From the NCBI GenBank assembly GCA_964409245.1, contig CAYPCQ010000023.1:19429-83428 (forward strand): a stretch of 64,000 bases of DNA, written 5' to 3'. The DNA is from CAIMWS01 sp964409245 (GTDB taxonomy: Bacteria; Verrucomicrobiota; Verrucomicrobiia; Limisphaerales; UBA1319). This document shows positions 41,005 to 49,778 of this stretch, piece after piece. Under the pieces are notes generated by a model that saw only the letters and a program-made list of their open reading frames with translations, was not told where the DNA came from and ran no database searches. The position numbers and the translations under genes are program-made. Numbering within the stretch: position 1 is the stretch's first letter; each line of letters opens with the position of its first letter.

Positions 41005-42204
41005 ATGCCGATCAACCTGGCCCAAACCCAGCCCTCCACCACCGGAACCACCACCGGCGAAGTGGTGGCGGCGGTGCGCGGATTGACCAAGACCTTCACT
41101 GATTTCTGGGGCCGCCCCAAAGCCAGGGCGGTGGACAACGTGGACTTTGAAGTCCGGCGGGGCGAGGTTTTCGGGCTGCTCGGGCCGAACGGCTCGGGGA
41201 AGTCCACCACGGTGAAGCTGCTGCTGGGCCTGCTTTACCCCTCACGGGGGCACATCGAAATCTTCGGCCGTTCCCCGCGGCACGTGGCCACCAAATCCCG
41301 GATCGGCTACCTGCCCGAGGAATCGTACCTTTACCGCTACCTGGATTCAGGGGAAACGCTCGATTTTTTCGGCAGCCTGTTTGAGCTGTCCCGTACTGAG
41401 CGGCGGAAGCGGACCGAGCAGTTGCTGGAAATGGTGGGCCTGGGGCGGGTCAAACACCGCACCGTGGGCGAATTCTCCAAAGGCATGCAGCGGCGCATCG
41501 GGCTGGCCCAGGCGCTGATCAACGATCCGGACCTGGTCGTCCTGGACGAACCCACCGCCGGCCTGGATCCGCTCGGCTGCCGCGAAGTCAAGGATCTGAT
41601 CGTGGCCCTGGCCCGGCGCGGCAAAACCGTGATTTTAAGCAGCCACCTGCTGGCGGATGTGGAGGATGTCTGCGACCGGGTGGTGATCTACTACGGCGGC
41701 CGGATCCAGGCCATGGGCGCGCTGAAGGATCTGCTCGCCACCCCGGATTCCCTGCGCATCACCACCCCAGCCCTCAACCGGGAAACTCTCCAGAAGGTTT
41801 TGGACGTGATCCGGGCGGATGTGGCCTCCGACAAGGTGCACGTGGATGTCCCGACCCAAAACCTGGAAAGCTATTTCCTGGGCGTGGTCCAAAAAGCCCG
41901 CCAAAGTGAAGCAGAGACTTCCGGGGCCACTTCCGGCAGCCGCGTGGCGTCCTACCTGGCCGGGGAGGCGGAAGCGGACGCCCATACGGACAAAATCCTG
42001 GAGCGCCTGGCGGCCTCCGCGGGACCGGCGGCCCCCGTGCAGGCAACCACCCCTCCGGTGGAGAAGGTCGATGTCTCGAAGCTGAACTCCCTGACCAAAT
42101 CCGAGCCGGCCCCGGCGGCCGCGCCGGCCAAAACCGAACCTCCCGCCGATCTGAGCCAGGCCGATGCCCGGTTATCCGATTTGCTGGGCAAACCCAAAGT
42201 TTGA
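41005..42204 (+). CDS. ABC transporter ATP-binding protein with long acidic/Pro-Ala tail
   Basis: A 399-residue ABC ATPase. Walker A is GPNGSGKST, the Q-loop region YLPEESYLYRYL, the signature EFSKGMQRRIGLAQAL, Walker B LVVLDEPTAGLDP and the switch His in SSHLLADVEDV. This is the drug/Nod/lipid-export (CcmA-like) subfamily that works with ABC-2 permeases, so the permeases at 34070 and 42248 are its likely partners. After the ATPase core (to about residue 235) comes an extra domain and a 100-residue Ala/Pro-rich tail ending LSDLLGKPKV, of unknown role. Confidence 0.9.
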   Translation: MPINLAQTQPSTTGTTTGEVVAAVRGLTKTFTDFWGRPKARAVDNVDFEVRRGEVFGLLGPNGSGKSTTVKLLLGLLYPSRGHIEIFGRSPRHVATKSRIGYLPEESYLYRYLDSGETLDFFGSLFELSRTERRKRTEQLLEMVGLGRVKHRTVGEFSKGMQRRIGLAQALINDPDLVVLDEPTAGLDPLGCREVKDLIVALARRGKTVILSSHLLADVEDVCDRVVIYYGGRIQAMGALKDLLATPDSLRITTPALNRETLQKVLDVIRADVASDKVHVDVPTQNLESYFLGVVQKARQSEAETSGATSGSRVASYLAGEAEADAHTDKILERLAASAGPAAPVQATTPPVEKVDVSKLNSLTKSEPAPAAAPAKTEPPADLSQADARLSDLLGKPKV

Positions 42205-42247
42205 AGCATGGCCTCCTGGCGGATTCGGCCCCGGCACTGAACCTGGC

Positions 42248-43642
42248 ATGAAACAAATAACCACCATTACCTGGCTGACGGTCAAGGCCGCCCTGCGCTA
42301 CCGGCTGGTGCTGGTCTTGGGAGTGCTCCTGCTGGGGTGCGTGGTGGCGCTGCCGCTGCTGATCAAGGACGACGGCACCGCCCGGGGCTTCACCCAGGTG
42401 CTGCTCACTTACACCCTCACCGCCATCACCACCCTGCTGGGCTTTTCCACGCTTTGGCTCGCCTGCGGCACCCTCGCCAGCGAGATCTCCGAGTGCCAGC
42501 TGCAGATGGTCCTGGTGAAGCCCATCGCGCGCTGGCAGGTCTGGCTGGGCAAATGGCTCGGCATCATGGTCATCAATGCCTTCCTGCTCGCGCTGTCGGG
42601 CGGGGCGGTTTATGCCCTGCTCACCTGGCGGGTGCAGCACCTGCCGGAGGAGCAGCGGGAGATCCTCAAAAACGAGGTGCTGGTGGCCCGGGGATCGATC
42701 AAAGAGCCCCCCCAGGACTTGGAGCCCATGGTGGAGGAAGTGGTGAGCAACCGGCTGAAACAAACTTCCGTGCCGATCAGCGATCTCCGCTACGTAAAGG
42801 ACCAGATCCGCGAGCAGATCAAGGCCGGCTTCCAGATCGTGCGCCAGGGCTATTACCGGCGCTGGACGCTGGACCTGGGCTTCCGGACCCGGTTCCTGAA
42901 GGACCGGCCCCTGTATGTGAGGGTCAAATTCACCACCGTGGAGGCGAACAAATCCACCCTGGAGGATCCCCGGACCTATCCAACGCTCTGGCAGGTGGGC
43001 GTGCCCGAAACGCCGCGGATCTGGCGCACCCAGTTGAGCCTGGCCTCCGATTCCTTCCAGGAGTTCGCCATTCCGCCCAACCTGATCGGCGAGGATGGCC
43101 GCCTCTGCATCGACTGCATCAACCCCAACGCCCTGGATCTGCTGTTCCTGCTGGATGACGGCTTGGAGCTGCTCTACCGCGAGGCCGGTTTCGGGGTGAA
43201 TTTCATCCGTGGCATGGGCATCATCCTCTGCTGGCTCGGCCTGCTGACGGCCATTGGCCTGGCGGCGGCCAGCTTCCTATCCTTCCCCGTGGCTGCGTTC
43301 CTGGCCCTGAGCGTCTTATTCGTGGGCTTGTCCCACAAGACCCTGTCGCTGGTGGTTGAACAAGGCGGGGTGACGGGCGTGAACCACGACACGGGCCGGA
43401 TTGACGCGCCCGGCGCCTTCGACCGGGCGGTGGTGGCGCTCTTCGCCGCCGCCCTCAAAACCGTCAACGTGGTGCAGGATTTCTCGCCGATCGATTACTT
43501 GAGCACCGGCCGCAGCATCACCTGGTACCAGCTGGGCCGGGCCATGCTGCAGATTGTGTTCGGGCTGGGCGGCCTGTTCGCCGCGGCCGGCATCACCCTG
43601 TTCACCCGGCGTGAACTCGCCACCGCCCAAGGCAGCCAATGA
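42248..43642 (+). CDS. ABC-2 type permease with large extracytoplasmic insert
   Basis: A 464-residue permease. The ATG at 42248 is used because an earlier in-frame start would overlap the ATPase gene and gives a non-membrane leader. Four to five helices before residue 130 (for example YRLVLVLGVLLLGCVVALPLL and LGFSTLWLACGTLASEISEC) are followed by a soluble region of about 180 residues (RVQHLPEEQ to the IPPNLIGEDGRL segment), then helices GIILCWLGLLTAIGLAAASF and others. Its stop overlaps the next gene as ATGA (43639-43642), implying coupled translation. Confidence 0.83.
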   Translation: MKQITTITWLTVKAALRYRLVLVLGVLLLGCVVALPLLIKDDGTARGFTQVLLTYTLTAITTLLGFSTLWLACGTLASEISECQLQMVLVKPIARWQVWLGKWLGIMVINAFLLALSGGAVYALLTWRVQHLPEEQREILKNEVLVARGSIKEPPQDLEPMVEEVVSNRLKQTSVPISDLRYVKDQIREQIKAGFQIVRQGYYRRWTLDLGFRTRFLKDRPLYVRVKFTTVEANKSTLEDPRTYPTLWQVGVPETPRIWRTQLSLASDSFQEFAIPPNLIGEDGRLCIDCINPNALDLLFLLDDGLELLYREAGFGVNFIRGMGIILCWLGLLTAIGLAAASFLSFPVAAFLALSVLFVGLSHKTLSLVVEQGGVTGVNHDTGRIDAPGAFDRAVVALFAAALKTVNVVQDFSPIDYLSTGRSITWYQLGRAMLQIVFGLGGLFAAAGITLFTRRELATAQGSQ

Positions 43643-45162
43643 GTTTTTACCGCCGCTATTACCGGGTGATCCTGTGCGCCGTGGCCGGCCTGTGCCTGAC
43701 CTGCGTGGCCATGATGGAAAGCCGCCTCTGGGTCGCCCGCAACGAGCTGGGGATCCTCCGGCGGGACGATCCGTTCGGCAACAAGGTTCCCCCGGTGCTG
43801 CAGTTCACCACGGTGGCCCTGGGCGGCTTCCGGGGCCTGATCGCCAACGCGCTCTGGGTGCGGGCGGTGGATTTGCAGGATGACGGCAAATACTTCGAGA
43901 TGGTCCAGCTATCCGATTGGATCACCAAGCTCCAGCCGAACATCGGCATGGTCTGGGTGCACCTGGGCTGGAACATGGCCTACAACATCTCGATCAAATT
44001 CCAGAATTTCCGGGACCGCTGGCTCTGGGTCAGCCGCGCCTTCGAGCTGCTGCGCGACGAAGGCCTGCGCTACAACCCCAAGGATCCCCTCATTTACCGC
44101 GAGCTGGCCTGGATCTTCCAGCACAAGATCGGCCAGAACATGGACGACGCCCACCTCTATTTCAAGGAGGCGCTGGCCGAACAGGTCTCGCAGGTCATCC
44201 CCCAGGGCCGGCCCGATTACGCCGCCCTGCTCGAGCTCAAAACTCCCGCCGCCAGCAACCAGGTGCACCAGCTCCGGCAGCGCCTGCGGTTCGATCCCCG
44301 CACGATGAAGGCGGTGGATGACCGCTACGGGCCATTCGACTGGCGGCTGCCGGAAGCGCACGCCATCTACTGGGCCACCCTCGGCCTGGAACTGGCCCGG
44401 GACGAGGAGCTGATCCGCCTGCGCCGGGTGATCTATCAATCCATGCAGATGGGCTTCTACCGGGGCCGGCTGATCGAAGTCAAATTCGGCAAGGCGTTCG
44501 TCTTCGGGCCCAACCTGGACATCATGGACCATGCCAACCAGGCCTATGAAGACATGATGAACCAGGATCCCGAGCAGCGGGATCACATCAAGACCGCCCA
44601 TCGCAATTTCCTGCGGGATGCGGTCTATTTCCTTTACACCCGCAACCGCACGGCCGAGGCCGCCAAGTGGTTCAAGTTCATGTGCGAAAAATATGCCGGC
44701 CAGCCCCTGCTCACCGGCCGGCCGGAAACCATGCCGGGCAAGGTGTCACTCGATGACTACTGCCTGGACCGGGTGGCGGAGGATGCCGGCGAAACCTCCA
44801 TGGACCGCACCAAGCTGCTCCTGGAAGGCATGTTTGTGAACTTCTTCAACAACCTGGCGATGGGCGTCACCGACCAGGCGGTGAACTACGAGCTGCTGGC
44901 CCGCAAGATCTGGACCCGCTACGCCGAGCGCACCAAGGGCAACGAAGTGCGCATCGGCCTGCCGCCCCTCGAGCTGATCAAACGCCAGGTCTTGGACGAA
45001 CGCCTCGGCCCGCAAAGCGATATGCCCGCGGAACTCAAGGCCCAGCTGCGCACCGAACTGGGCCTGCCCGCGGCCACCAATGCCCCCCCGGTCCTGGCCA
45101 ATCCGCCGGGTGCCGCCACCAACGCCGTGGAAGTTCCCAAAACCGGGCCGGCGCCGAAGTAA
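43639..45162 (+). CDS. Membrane-anchored protein of unknown function, last gene of the SPFH/ABC operon
   Basis: A 507-residue protein with one N-terminal anchor (VILCAVAGLCLTCVAMM). The rest is helical and rich in Trp, Tyr and Arg, with TPR-like helical pairs (WVHLGWNMAYNISIKFQNFR, LIYRELAWIFQHKIGQNMDD, FKEALAEQVSQVI). The C-terminal 45 residues are Ala/Pro-rich. I do not recognise a named family. Four-base overlap with the permease suggests a fixed stoichiometric partner, perhaps a periplasmic scaffold. Confidence 0.72.
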   Translation: MSFYRRYYRVILCAVAGLCLTCVAMMESRLWVARNELGILRRDDPFGNKVPPVLQFTTVALGGFRGLIANALWVRAVDLQDDGKYFEMVQLSDWITKLQPNIGMVWVHLGWNMAYNISIKFQNFRDRWLWVSRAFELLRDEGLRYNPKDPLIYRELAWIFQHKIGQNMDDAHLYFKEALAEQVSQVIPQGRPDYAALLELKTPAASNQVHQLRQRLRFDPRTMKAVDDRYGPFDWRLPEAHAIYWATLGLELARDEELIRLRRVIYQSMQMGFYRGRLIEVKFGKAFVFGPNLDIMDHANQAYEDMMNQDPEQRDHIKTAHRNFLRDAVYFLYTRNRTAEAAKWFKFMCEKYAGQPLLTGRPETMPGKVSLDDYCLDRVAEDAGETSMDRTKLLLEGMFVNFFNNLAMGVTDQAVNYELLARKIWTRYAERTKGNEVRIGLPPLELIKRQVLDERLGPQSDMPAELKAQLRTELGLPAATNAPPVLANPPGAATNAVEVPKTGPAPK

Positions 45163-45191
45163 CGCCAGGGCGCAAACTCCGCACTCCGGGC

Positions 45192-45220
45192 TTGCACCGG
45201 GGGACGGGGCGGTCTAATTT
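45192..45220 (+). promoter_or_regulatory. Weak promoter candidate close to the LysM gene start
   Basis: TTGCAC (45192-45197), 17-base spacer, TAATTT (45215-45220), ending six bases before the ATG at 45227. Boxes are only 3 of 6 each, but the spacing would give a leaderless mRNA. Confidence 0.28.
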
Positions 45221-45226
45221 CGCGTC

Positions 45227-45859
45227 ATGCGAACGAAGCTTGGTCTTCTGGTAATCCTGTATCCATGGCTCGCGGGGGCGGTCCTCCAGCCGGCCCGGGG
45301 CGCCACGACCGCGGAATTGCTGGCGGAGCGCGAGACTTACCGCGAGGAAATCCGCCGGTTGAACACCGATGTGGAGGATTTGCAGCGCGTGAATGTGAGC
45401 CTGCAAAAGCGGCTGAACGAGCTGGAAAACCGCCTGCGCGAAATCCGCTCCGAGGTGTCGCACGGAAAGGAAACCCAGGTTGCCTACGCCAGCCAGGCCG
45501 ATTTCCGCCGCCTGGCGGACCAGGTGCAGCAGGTGGATAAGAACCGCGAGGAAGACAAACGCCTGATCCTGCGGGAATTGGAGAAATTGGCCAAGCTGCC
45601 CCCGGTGATCCACGATCCGCCGCCCAAGGCCCCCAAGTCCAAACCCAAAGCCGCCCCCGCCCCCGCCGCGGAGGAAGGCTACGAATACGAGGTTAAGCCG
45701 GGGGACAACTTGTCCAAGATCTCCGCCCTCTATGCCAAGGAAAGCATCAAAGTGACGGTGGATCAAATCCTCAAAGCCAACCCAGGCCTGAAACCGGAAA
45801 AACTTTCACCCGGCAAGAAAATCTTTATTCCGGCGGCCAGGAAGTCCGGCGGCAATTGA
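45227..45859 (+). CDS. Exported coiled-coil protein with C-terminal LysM domain
   Basis: A 210-residue protein: signal peptide (MRTKLGLLVILYPWLAGAVL, cleaved near ARGA), a heptad-rich coiled coil at about residues 28-125 (RETYREEIRRLNTDVEDLQR onward), a Pro/Lys/Ala linker, then one LysM domain (about 148-205, YEVKPGDNLSKISALYA and LSPGKKIFIP). LysM binds peptidoglycan, so it probably sits in the periplasm attached to the wall. It follows the SPFH/ABC operon by 64 bases and may or may not be co-transcribed with it. Confidence 0.85.
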   Translation: MRTKLGLLVILYPWLAGAVLQPARGATTAELLAERETYREEIRRLNTDVEDLQRVNVSLQKRLNELENRLREIRSEVSHGKETQVAYASQADFRRLADQVQQVDKNREEDKRLILRELEKLAKLPPVIHDPPPKAPKSKPKAAPAPAAEEGYEYEVKPGDNLSKISALYAKESIKVTVDQILKANPGLKPEKLSPGKKIFIPAARKSGGN

Positions 45860-45891
45860 TCCGTGCCCGGGATTTCCGCCCCCCAATCGCC

Positions 45892-48207
45892 ATGGCCAGA
45901 ATCCTAAGAATCCTGCTGGTCGAGGACAATGAGGCGGATTGCGCCCTGCTGCAGCAGGAATTGCGGCTGGGCGGCTACGAGCCGGAAATCGAACGGGTGG
46001 CGGCGGCGGAAACCTTCGAGGCCGCGCTGGCCCGCGGCGGGTGGGATCTGGTGCTGTGCGGATTCTCAGCCGCCGGATTCCATGCCCTGGATGCGCTCGA
46101 GCGGGTGCGGCGGCGCGGGCCGGATCTGCCGTTCATCATTCTGGCCACCCAATTGGGGGAAGAAGCGGCGGTGGCCGCCATGAAGGCCGGGGCCCAGGAC
46201 TGCCTGATCAAGGGCCACTACGCCCGGCTGCTGGCCGCCATCGAACGCGAATTGAAGGAAACGGTCATCCGGCGCGAACACGTCAAATCGGAGCAGGCCT
46301 TGAAGCAGAGCGAGCGGCTCAACCGGGCGATCATTGAATATTCGCCGGTGGGCATCTCCCTGCATGAGCCAGGCGGCAAGGTTCTTTACCAGAACCAGGC
46401 CTGGCAGGAAATCTGGTCCGCTTTATACCCCGGCCAGCTCTGGCCGCAGCGCAATGAGGCCACCCCGCCCGCTTTGTTCCCCCATTTAACCACCCACACT
46501 GCGGCCATCCAAAAATTGTTTTCGGTGGGCGTCGAGCTCAACATCCCCGAAATGGAGGTGGCAGCCGCTGGCGGATCCCGCTGGATTTCACACCAATTCT
46601 ACAGCCTGCGCAACCAGCAGGGCCGGGTGGAGATGGTCGTGGCCATGATGAGCGACCTCACCGCCGCCCGCCGCGATGCCGCCCGGCTGCACGAGCAGGC
46701 CGCCCTCCTGGACCAGGTCCACGATGCCATCGTGGTCCTGGACAGCTCCTGCCGGGTGGTTTTCTGGAACCAGCGGGCCGAGGCGTTATATGGCTGGAAG
46801 GCCGAAGAGATCCTGGACCACGATGCCACCCGCCTGCTCTGGCCGCCCGGCTCTCAAGCCCTCGCCGAGGCGCTCGAAAAAGTCCGGGAAAAGGGCGAAT
46901 GGATGGGGGAGATGCTCCAGAACACCAAATACGGCAAGGAGCGGGAGCTTTACACCCAGAGCCGCTGGACCATCCTGCGCGATGAGCACGGCCAGCCCAA
47001 GCGCTACCTCCTGGTCAACACGGATGTCAGCGCCCAGAAGGAGTTGGAAAAGCAGTTCTTGCGGTCCCAGCGCATGGAAAGCCTGGGCACCCTGGCGGGC
47101 GGCGTGGCGCACGACCTGAATAATGTCCTGGCGCCCATCCTCATGTCCGTCCAATACCTCCAGGATCTGGCGCATGACGAATCCAGCCAGGCCATGCTGT
47201 CCACCTTGAAGGACAGCGCCCAGCGCGGCGCCAACATCGTCAAACAGCTGCTCACGTTCGCCCGGGGCATCGAGGGCGAGCGGATCCTCCTCCAGCCCAA
47301 ATACCTGATCAAGGAAATGGCGCGCATCGCCGAAGAAACCTTCCCCAAAACGATCCGGGTGGGCCTGGATTACCCGGTCGATCTGTGGGCTGTAAATGGC
47401 GACTCCACGCAACTGCACCAGGTGCTGCTGAACCTGTGCATCAACGCCCGCGACGCCATGCTGGAAGGCGGACAGCTAAAATTGTCCGTCGAAAATGTGG
47501 ACTTGGACGAAACCTATGCCCAGATGAACACCGCCTCCAAGGCCGGCCCCTACGTGGTGATCACCGTGGCGGATACCGGCCGGGGGATGTCCGCCCGGGT
47601 GCAGGAGCGCCTGTTCGAGCCCTTTTTCACCACCAAGGGCATCAAGGGCACCGGGTTGGGACTCTCCACTGCGCTGGGCATCATCAAGAGCCACAACGGG
47701 TTCATCCACGTTTACAGCGAGGAGGGCCGCGGCTCCCAATTCAAGGTTTACCTGCCTGCGGTGCAGGCGGCTTTCGGGCCCGAACAGCCCAAAGTGGCCG
47801 CCGTGGCGCCGCAGGGCCGCAATGAAACCATCCTGGTCGTTGAAGATGAGCAATCCGTGCTGAACGTCACCCGCAAAATCCTGGAAACCAATGGCTACCG
47901 CGTGATCGCCGCCATGGACGGCACGGAAGCGCTCGCCATTTATGTGCAAACCGCCCAGCCGATCGATGCGGTGCTCACCGACATGATGATGCCCTTCATG
48001 GACGGCGTCGCCACCATCCGCGCCCTGCGCAAGATCAATCCCCAATTGCGCATCATCGGCACCAGCGGCATGATGACCCACAAGCAGGAGGCTGAGTCCA
48101 AGGATTTGTATATCAATGGCTTCATCTCCAAGCCTTATACCGCCGCGCAATTGCTGGTTCTGCTGCGCCAGGTTCTGGATGGCGCCGCCTCCGGGGAAAT
48201 TCTGTGA
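45892..48207 (+). CDS. Hybrid histidine kinase REC-PAS-PAS-HisKA-HATPase-REC with degenerate first receiver
   Basis: A 771-residue kinase; ATG 45892 is preferred over TTG 45856 because the receiver starts at once (MARILRILLVEDNEADC). The first receiver (1-120) keeps EDN and the Lys of CLIKG, but has Gly57 where the phosphoacceptor Asp should be (DLVLCGFS). Two PAS domains follow (about 143-260 and 275-400). HisKA has His407 in GGVAHDLNN, the ATPase has N box LNLCINARDAM and G boxes VADTGRGMS and GTGLGLS, and the C-terminal receiver (about 645-765) has phosphoacceptor Asp697 in LTDMMMP. Cytoplasmic, no membrane helix. It follows the LysM gene by 32 bases; no DNA-binding output is present. Confidence 0.9.
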   Translation: MARILRILLVEDNEADCALLQQELRLGGYEPEIERVAAAETFEAALARGGWDLVLCGFSAAGFHALDALERVRRRGPDLPFIILATQLGEEAAVAAMKAGAQDCLIKGHYARLLAAIERELKETVIRREHVKSEQALKQSERLNRAIIEYSPVGISLHEPGGKVLYQNQAWQEIWSALYPGQLWPQRNEATPPALFPHLTTHTAAIQKLFSVGVELNIPEMEVAAAGGSRWISHQFYSLRNQQGRVEMVVAMMSDLTAARRDAARLHEQAALLDQVHDAIVVLDSSCRVVFWNQRAEALYGWKAEEILDHDATRLLWPPGSQALAEALEKVREKGEWMGEMLQNTKYGKERELYTQSRWTILRDEHGQPKRYLLVNTDVSAQKELEKQFLRSQRMESLGTLAGGVAHDLNNVLAPILMSVQYLQDLAHDESSQAMLSTLKDSAQRGANIVKQLLTFARGIEGERILLQPKYLIKEMARIAEETFPKTIRVGLDYPVDLWAVNGDSTQLHQVLLNLCINARDAMLEGGQLKLSVENVDLDETYAQMNTASKAGPYVVITVADTGRGMSARVQERLFEPFFTTKGIKGTGLGLSTALGIIKSHNGFIHVYSEEGRGSQFKVYLPAVQAAFGPEQPKVAAVAPQGRNETILVVEDEQSVLNVTRKILETNGYRVIAAMDGTEALAIYVQTAQPIDAVLTDMMMPFMDGVATIRALRKINPQLRIIGTSGMMTHKQEAESKDLYINGFISKPYTAAQLLVLLRQVLDGAASGEIL

Positions 48208-48398
48208 CTTGAGCGGCTGGTGGCCGGCGGCCTCGCGTTTAGCGCCATGCCGATGAGTTCGTTCTCGAAGGCTTGCGACATGTCTTGATCCCGGGAAAAC
48301 AACACCTCATGAACCGGGCGGTTGTGCACGGCCAAGTAACAGACAAAACACTCCACTGTTTCCGGCGTCAGACCGCTTTGCTGAAACATTCCATGCAC
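48135..48398 (-). CDS. Weak hypothetical ORF overlapping the kinase end
   Basis: An 87-codon frame whose first 55 residues (from HGMFQQSGLTPETVECF onward) look protein-like and lie outside the kinase. The last 30 residues are antisense to the kinase and Arg/Ser-rich. No family recognised; it may be a gene remnant. Confidence 0.25.
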   Translation of the reverse strand: MHGMFQQSGLTPETVECFVCYLAVHNRPVHEVLFSRDQDMSQAFENELIGMALNARPPATSRSSHRISPEAAPSRTWRSRTSNCAAV

Positions 48399-48884
48399 AT
48401 CAACTAGCCCAACGTTTCATTAAAACATATACAGATAAACCAGGTGGGTGGTATAGTGGGGGGCATGGCAGGAAAGTCCAAACTCCCGGCTCTGGTGCTG
48501 ACACCGGAGGAATTTCAGCGCCTTGAAGGAGAGAATCCTGCCAGGGATCGCCGAGATCAACGCCGCTCCGGTGGTGCATCGTTGGACTCAGGCCCAAGCA
48601 ACGAGCTAAGGCCTGTTTCCTTTCAAATTCGGAGCCGGATATGACTTGAACCACTTTTCTCCGGCGGGCCAGAATTCCGCCTCCCCTTCCAGGTCGTGGT
48701 ACCCATTAACCATCTCCCCGGCGGTCACCTTTTGCTCGATGGCCGATTGAGTTCGGAAATTGAATCCTTCAAATATCCCCAAGCCGTAGCCGAGTGTCGA
48801 AACGGTTCTGTTTTCGATATTGTTACAGTTTTTCCCGGCTTTGAGGGCAGGCAGTTCCCCACCCAATCATTCCAGGTTCGGCCG
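48208..48884. other. Gene-poor stretch with possible gene remnants
   Basis: About 680 bases between the kinase and the glycosyltransferase. It holds the weak ORF at 48135-48398, a possible frameshifted ORF at 48465-48609, and an 86-codon minus frame (48606-48866) of moderate protein character (FWPAGEKWFKSYPAPNL near its end). Base composition is lower in GC than the flanks. No complete gene is supported. Confidence 0.4.
48465..48609 (+). pseudogene. Possible frameshifted small gene
   Basis: ATG 48465 opens MAGKSKLPALVLTPEEFQRL. One frame shift after this, the sequence continues as ILPGIAEINAAPVVHRW and stops at 48607-48609. The join makes a plausible 48-residue helical protein, but there is no homology to confirm it. 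Confidence 0.25.
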
Positions 48885-49721
48885 CTAATCGGTTTGCCGC
48901 CTTTTGCCCTCCGCCTGCGGTGGCAGCGGCAGCGGCGCGCTCAGCTTGGTGTAAAGCCACGTTTCCAGCGGCCGCAGCGGCCGCAGCCACCGGTAAAAAG
49001 GCGAATACACCAGCCGCAGCCGGATCACCGAGAGCAGCATGGTCAGGGAGGTTTTGCCCAGCGCCACCTTGGAGCCGATCTTGTCCGTCCACTCCGTGGG
49101 CGCCTCAAGGATCGAAAACCCCTCCCGCCGAAGCACATACAGGAGGTTGATGTCGAAGGCCATGTCGGCGATGGTGAGGTGGGAATGCACTTTTTCCACC
49201 GCCGCGCGCCGCATCACTTTGGCCCCGCACTGGGTGTCGCGGATGTTCATCCAGAAGCAAAGCTGGACGATGGTGTGGAACACCCGGCTGGCGAACTGCC
49301 GGCGGGTGGTCTGCGCCTGGTGCAGGATGGACCCCGGCAGCCAGCGCGAGCCAATCACGCAATCCGCCTGGCTCGTCAGCGCCACCAGCTCCAGGAACGC
49401 TTCCGGGGCGGTCGCGCCATCGGCATCCACATAGCCGATCAGATCGGTGGTGGGCGCCAGCTTCAGGCCTTCGATCAGCGCCCCGCCTTTGCCGATCCGG
49501 CCCTTGAACTCCAGGTGCTCGATCTCCGGGTGTCCGGCCTGGGCGCTCCGCACCACGCCCAGCGTGTTGTCCGTGCAGCCGTTCAGCACCACCACGATGC
49601 GGAATTTGCCCCGGTAGTGGCTCCGGAAATGCCGGGCATAAGCACTCAGCACCGGCTCAATGCGGGATTCCTCATTGTAAGCCGGTATCAATAAAACCAG
49701 ACTGGGCGCTTCCGGTTGCAC
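48885..49721 (-). CDS. Family 2 glycosyltransferase (dolichol/polyprenyl-phosphate sugar transferase-like)
   Basis: A 278-residue GT-A glycosyltransferase. Motifs: VLLIPAYNEESRI at the first strand, VVLNGCTDNT, GRIGKGGALIEGL, the metal-binding DAD of GYVDADGATAPE, and DTQCGAKVMRR, the usual acceptor-side motif of DPM1/ALG5-like enzymes. No membrane helix is obvious; a C-terminal basic/aromatic region could touch the membrane. It probably transfers a hexose from a nucleotide sugar to a lipid phosphate. It stands next to thiD on the same strand (57-base gap) without a functional link. Confidence 0.87.
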   Translation of the reverse strand: MQPEAPSLVLLIPAYNEESRIEPVLSAYARHFRSHYRGKFRIVVVLNGCTDNTLGVVRSAQAGHPEIEHLEFKGRIGKGGALIEGLKLAPTTDLIGYVDADGATAPEAFLELVALTSQADCVIGSRWLPGSILHQAQTTRRQFASRVFHTIVQLCFWMNIRDTQCGAKVMRRAAVEKVHSHLTIADMAFDINLLYVLRREGFSILEAPTEWTDKIGSKVALGKTSLTMLLSVIRLRLVYSPFYRWLRPLRPLETWLYTKLSAPLPLPPQAEGKRRQTD

Positions 49722-49778
49722 GCCCTTGCGTATAGCACAGCGGCGGCGGAATTCAACCGGCTTTGGCGCCCCGGGGCG

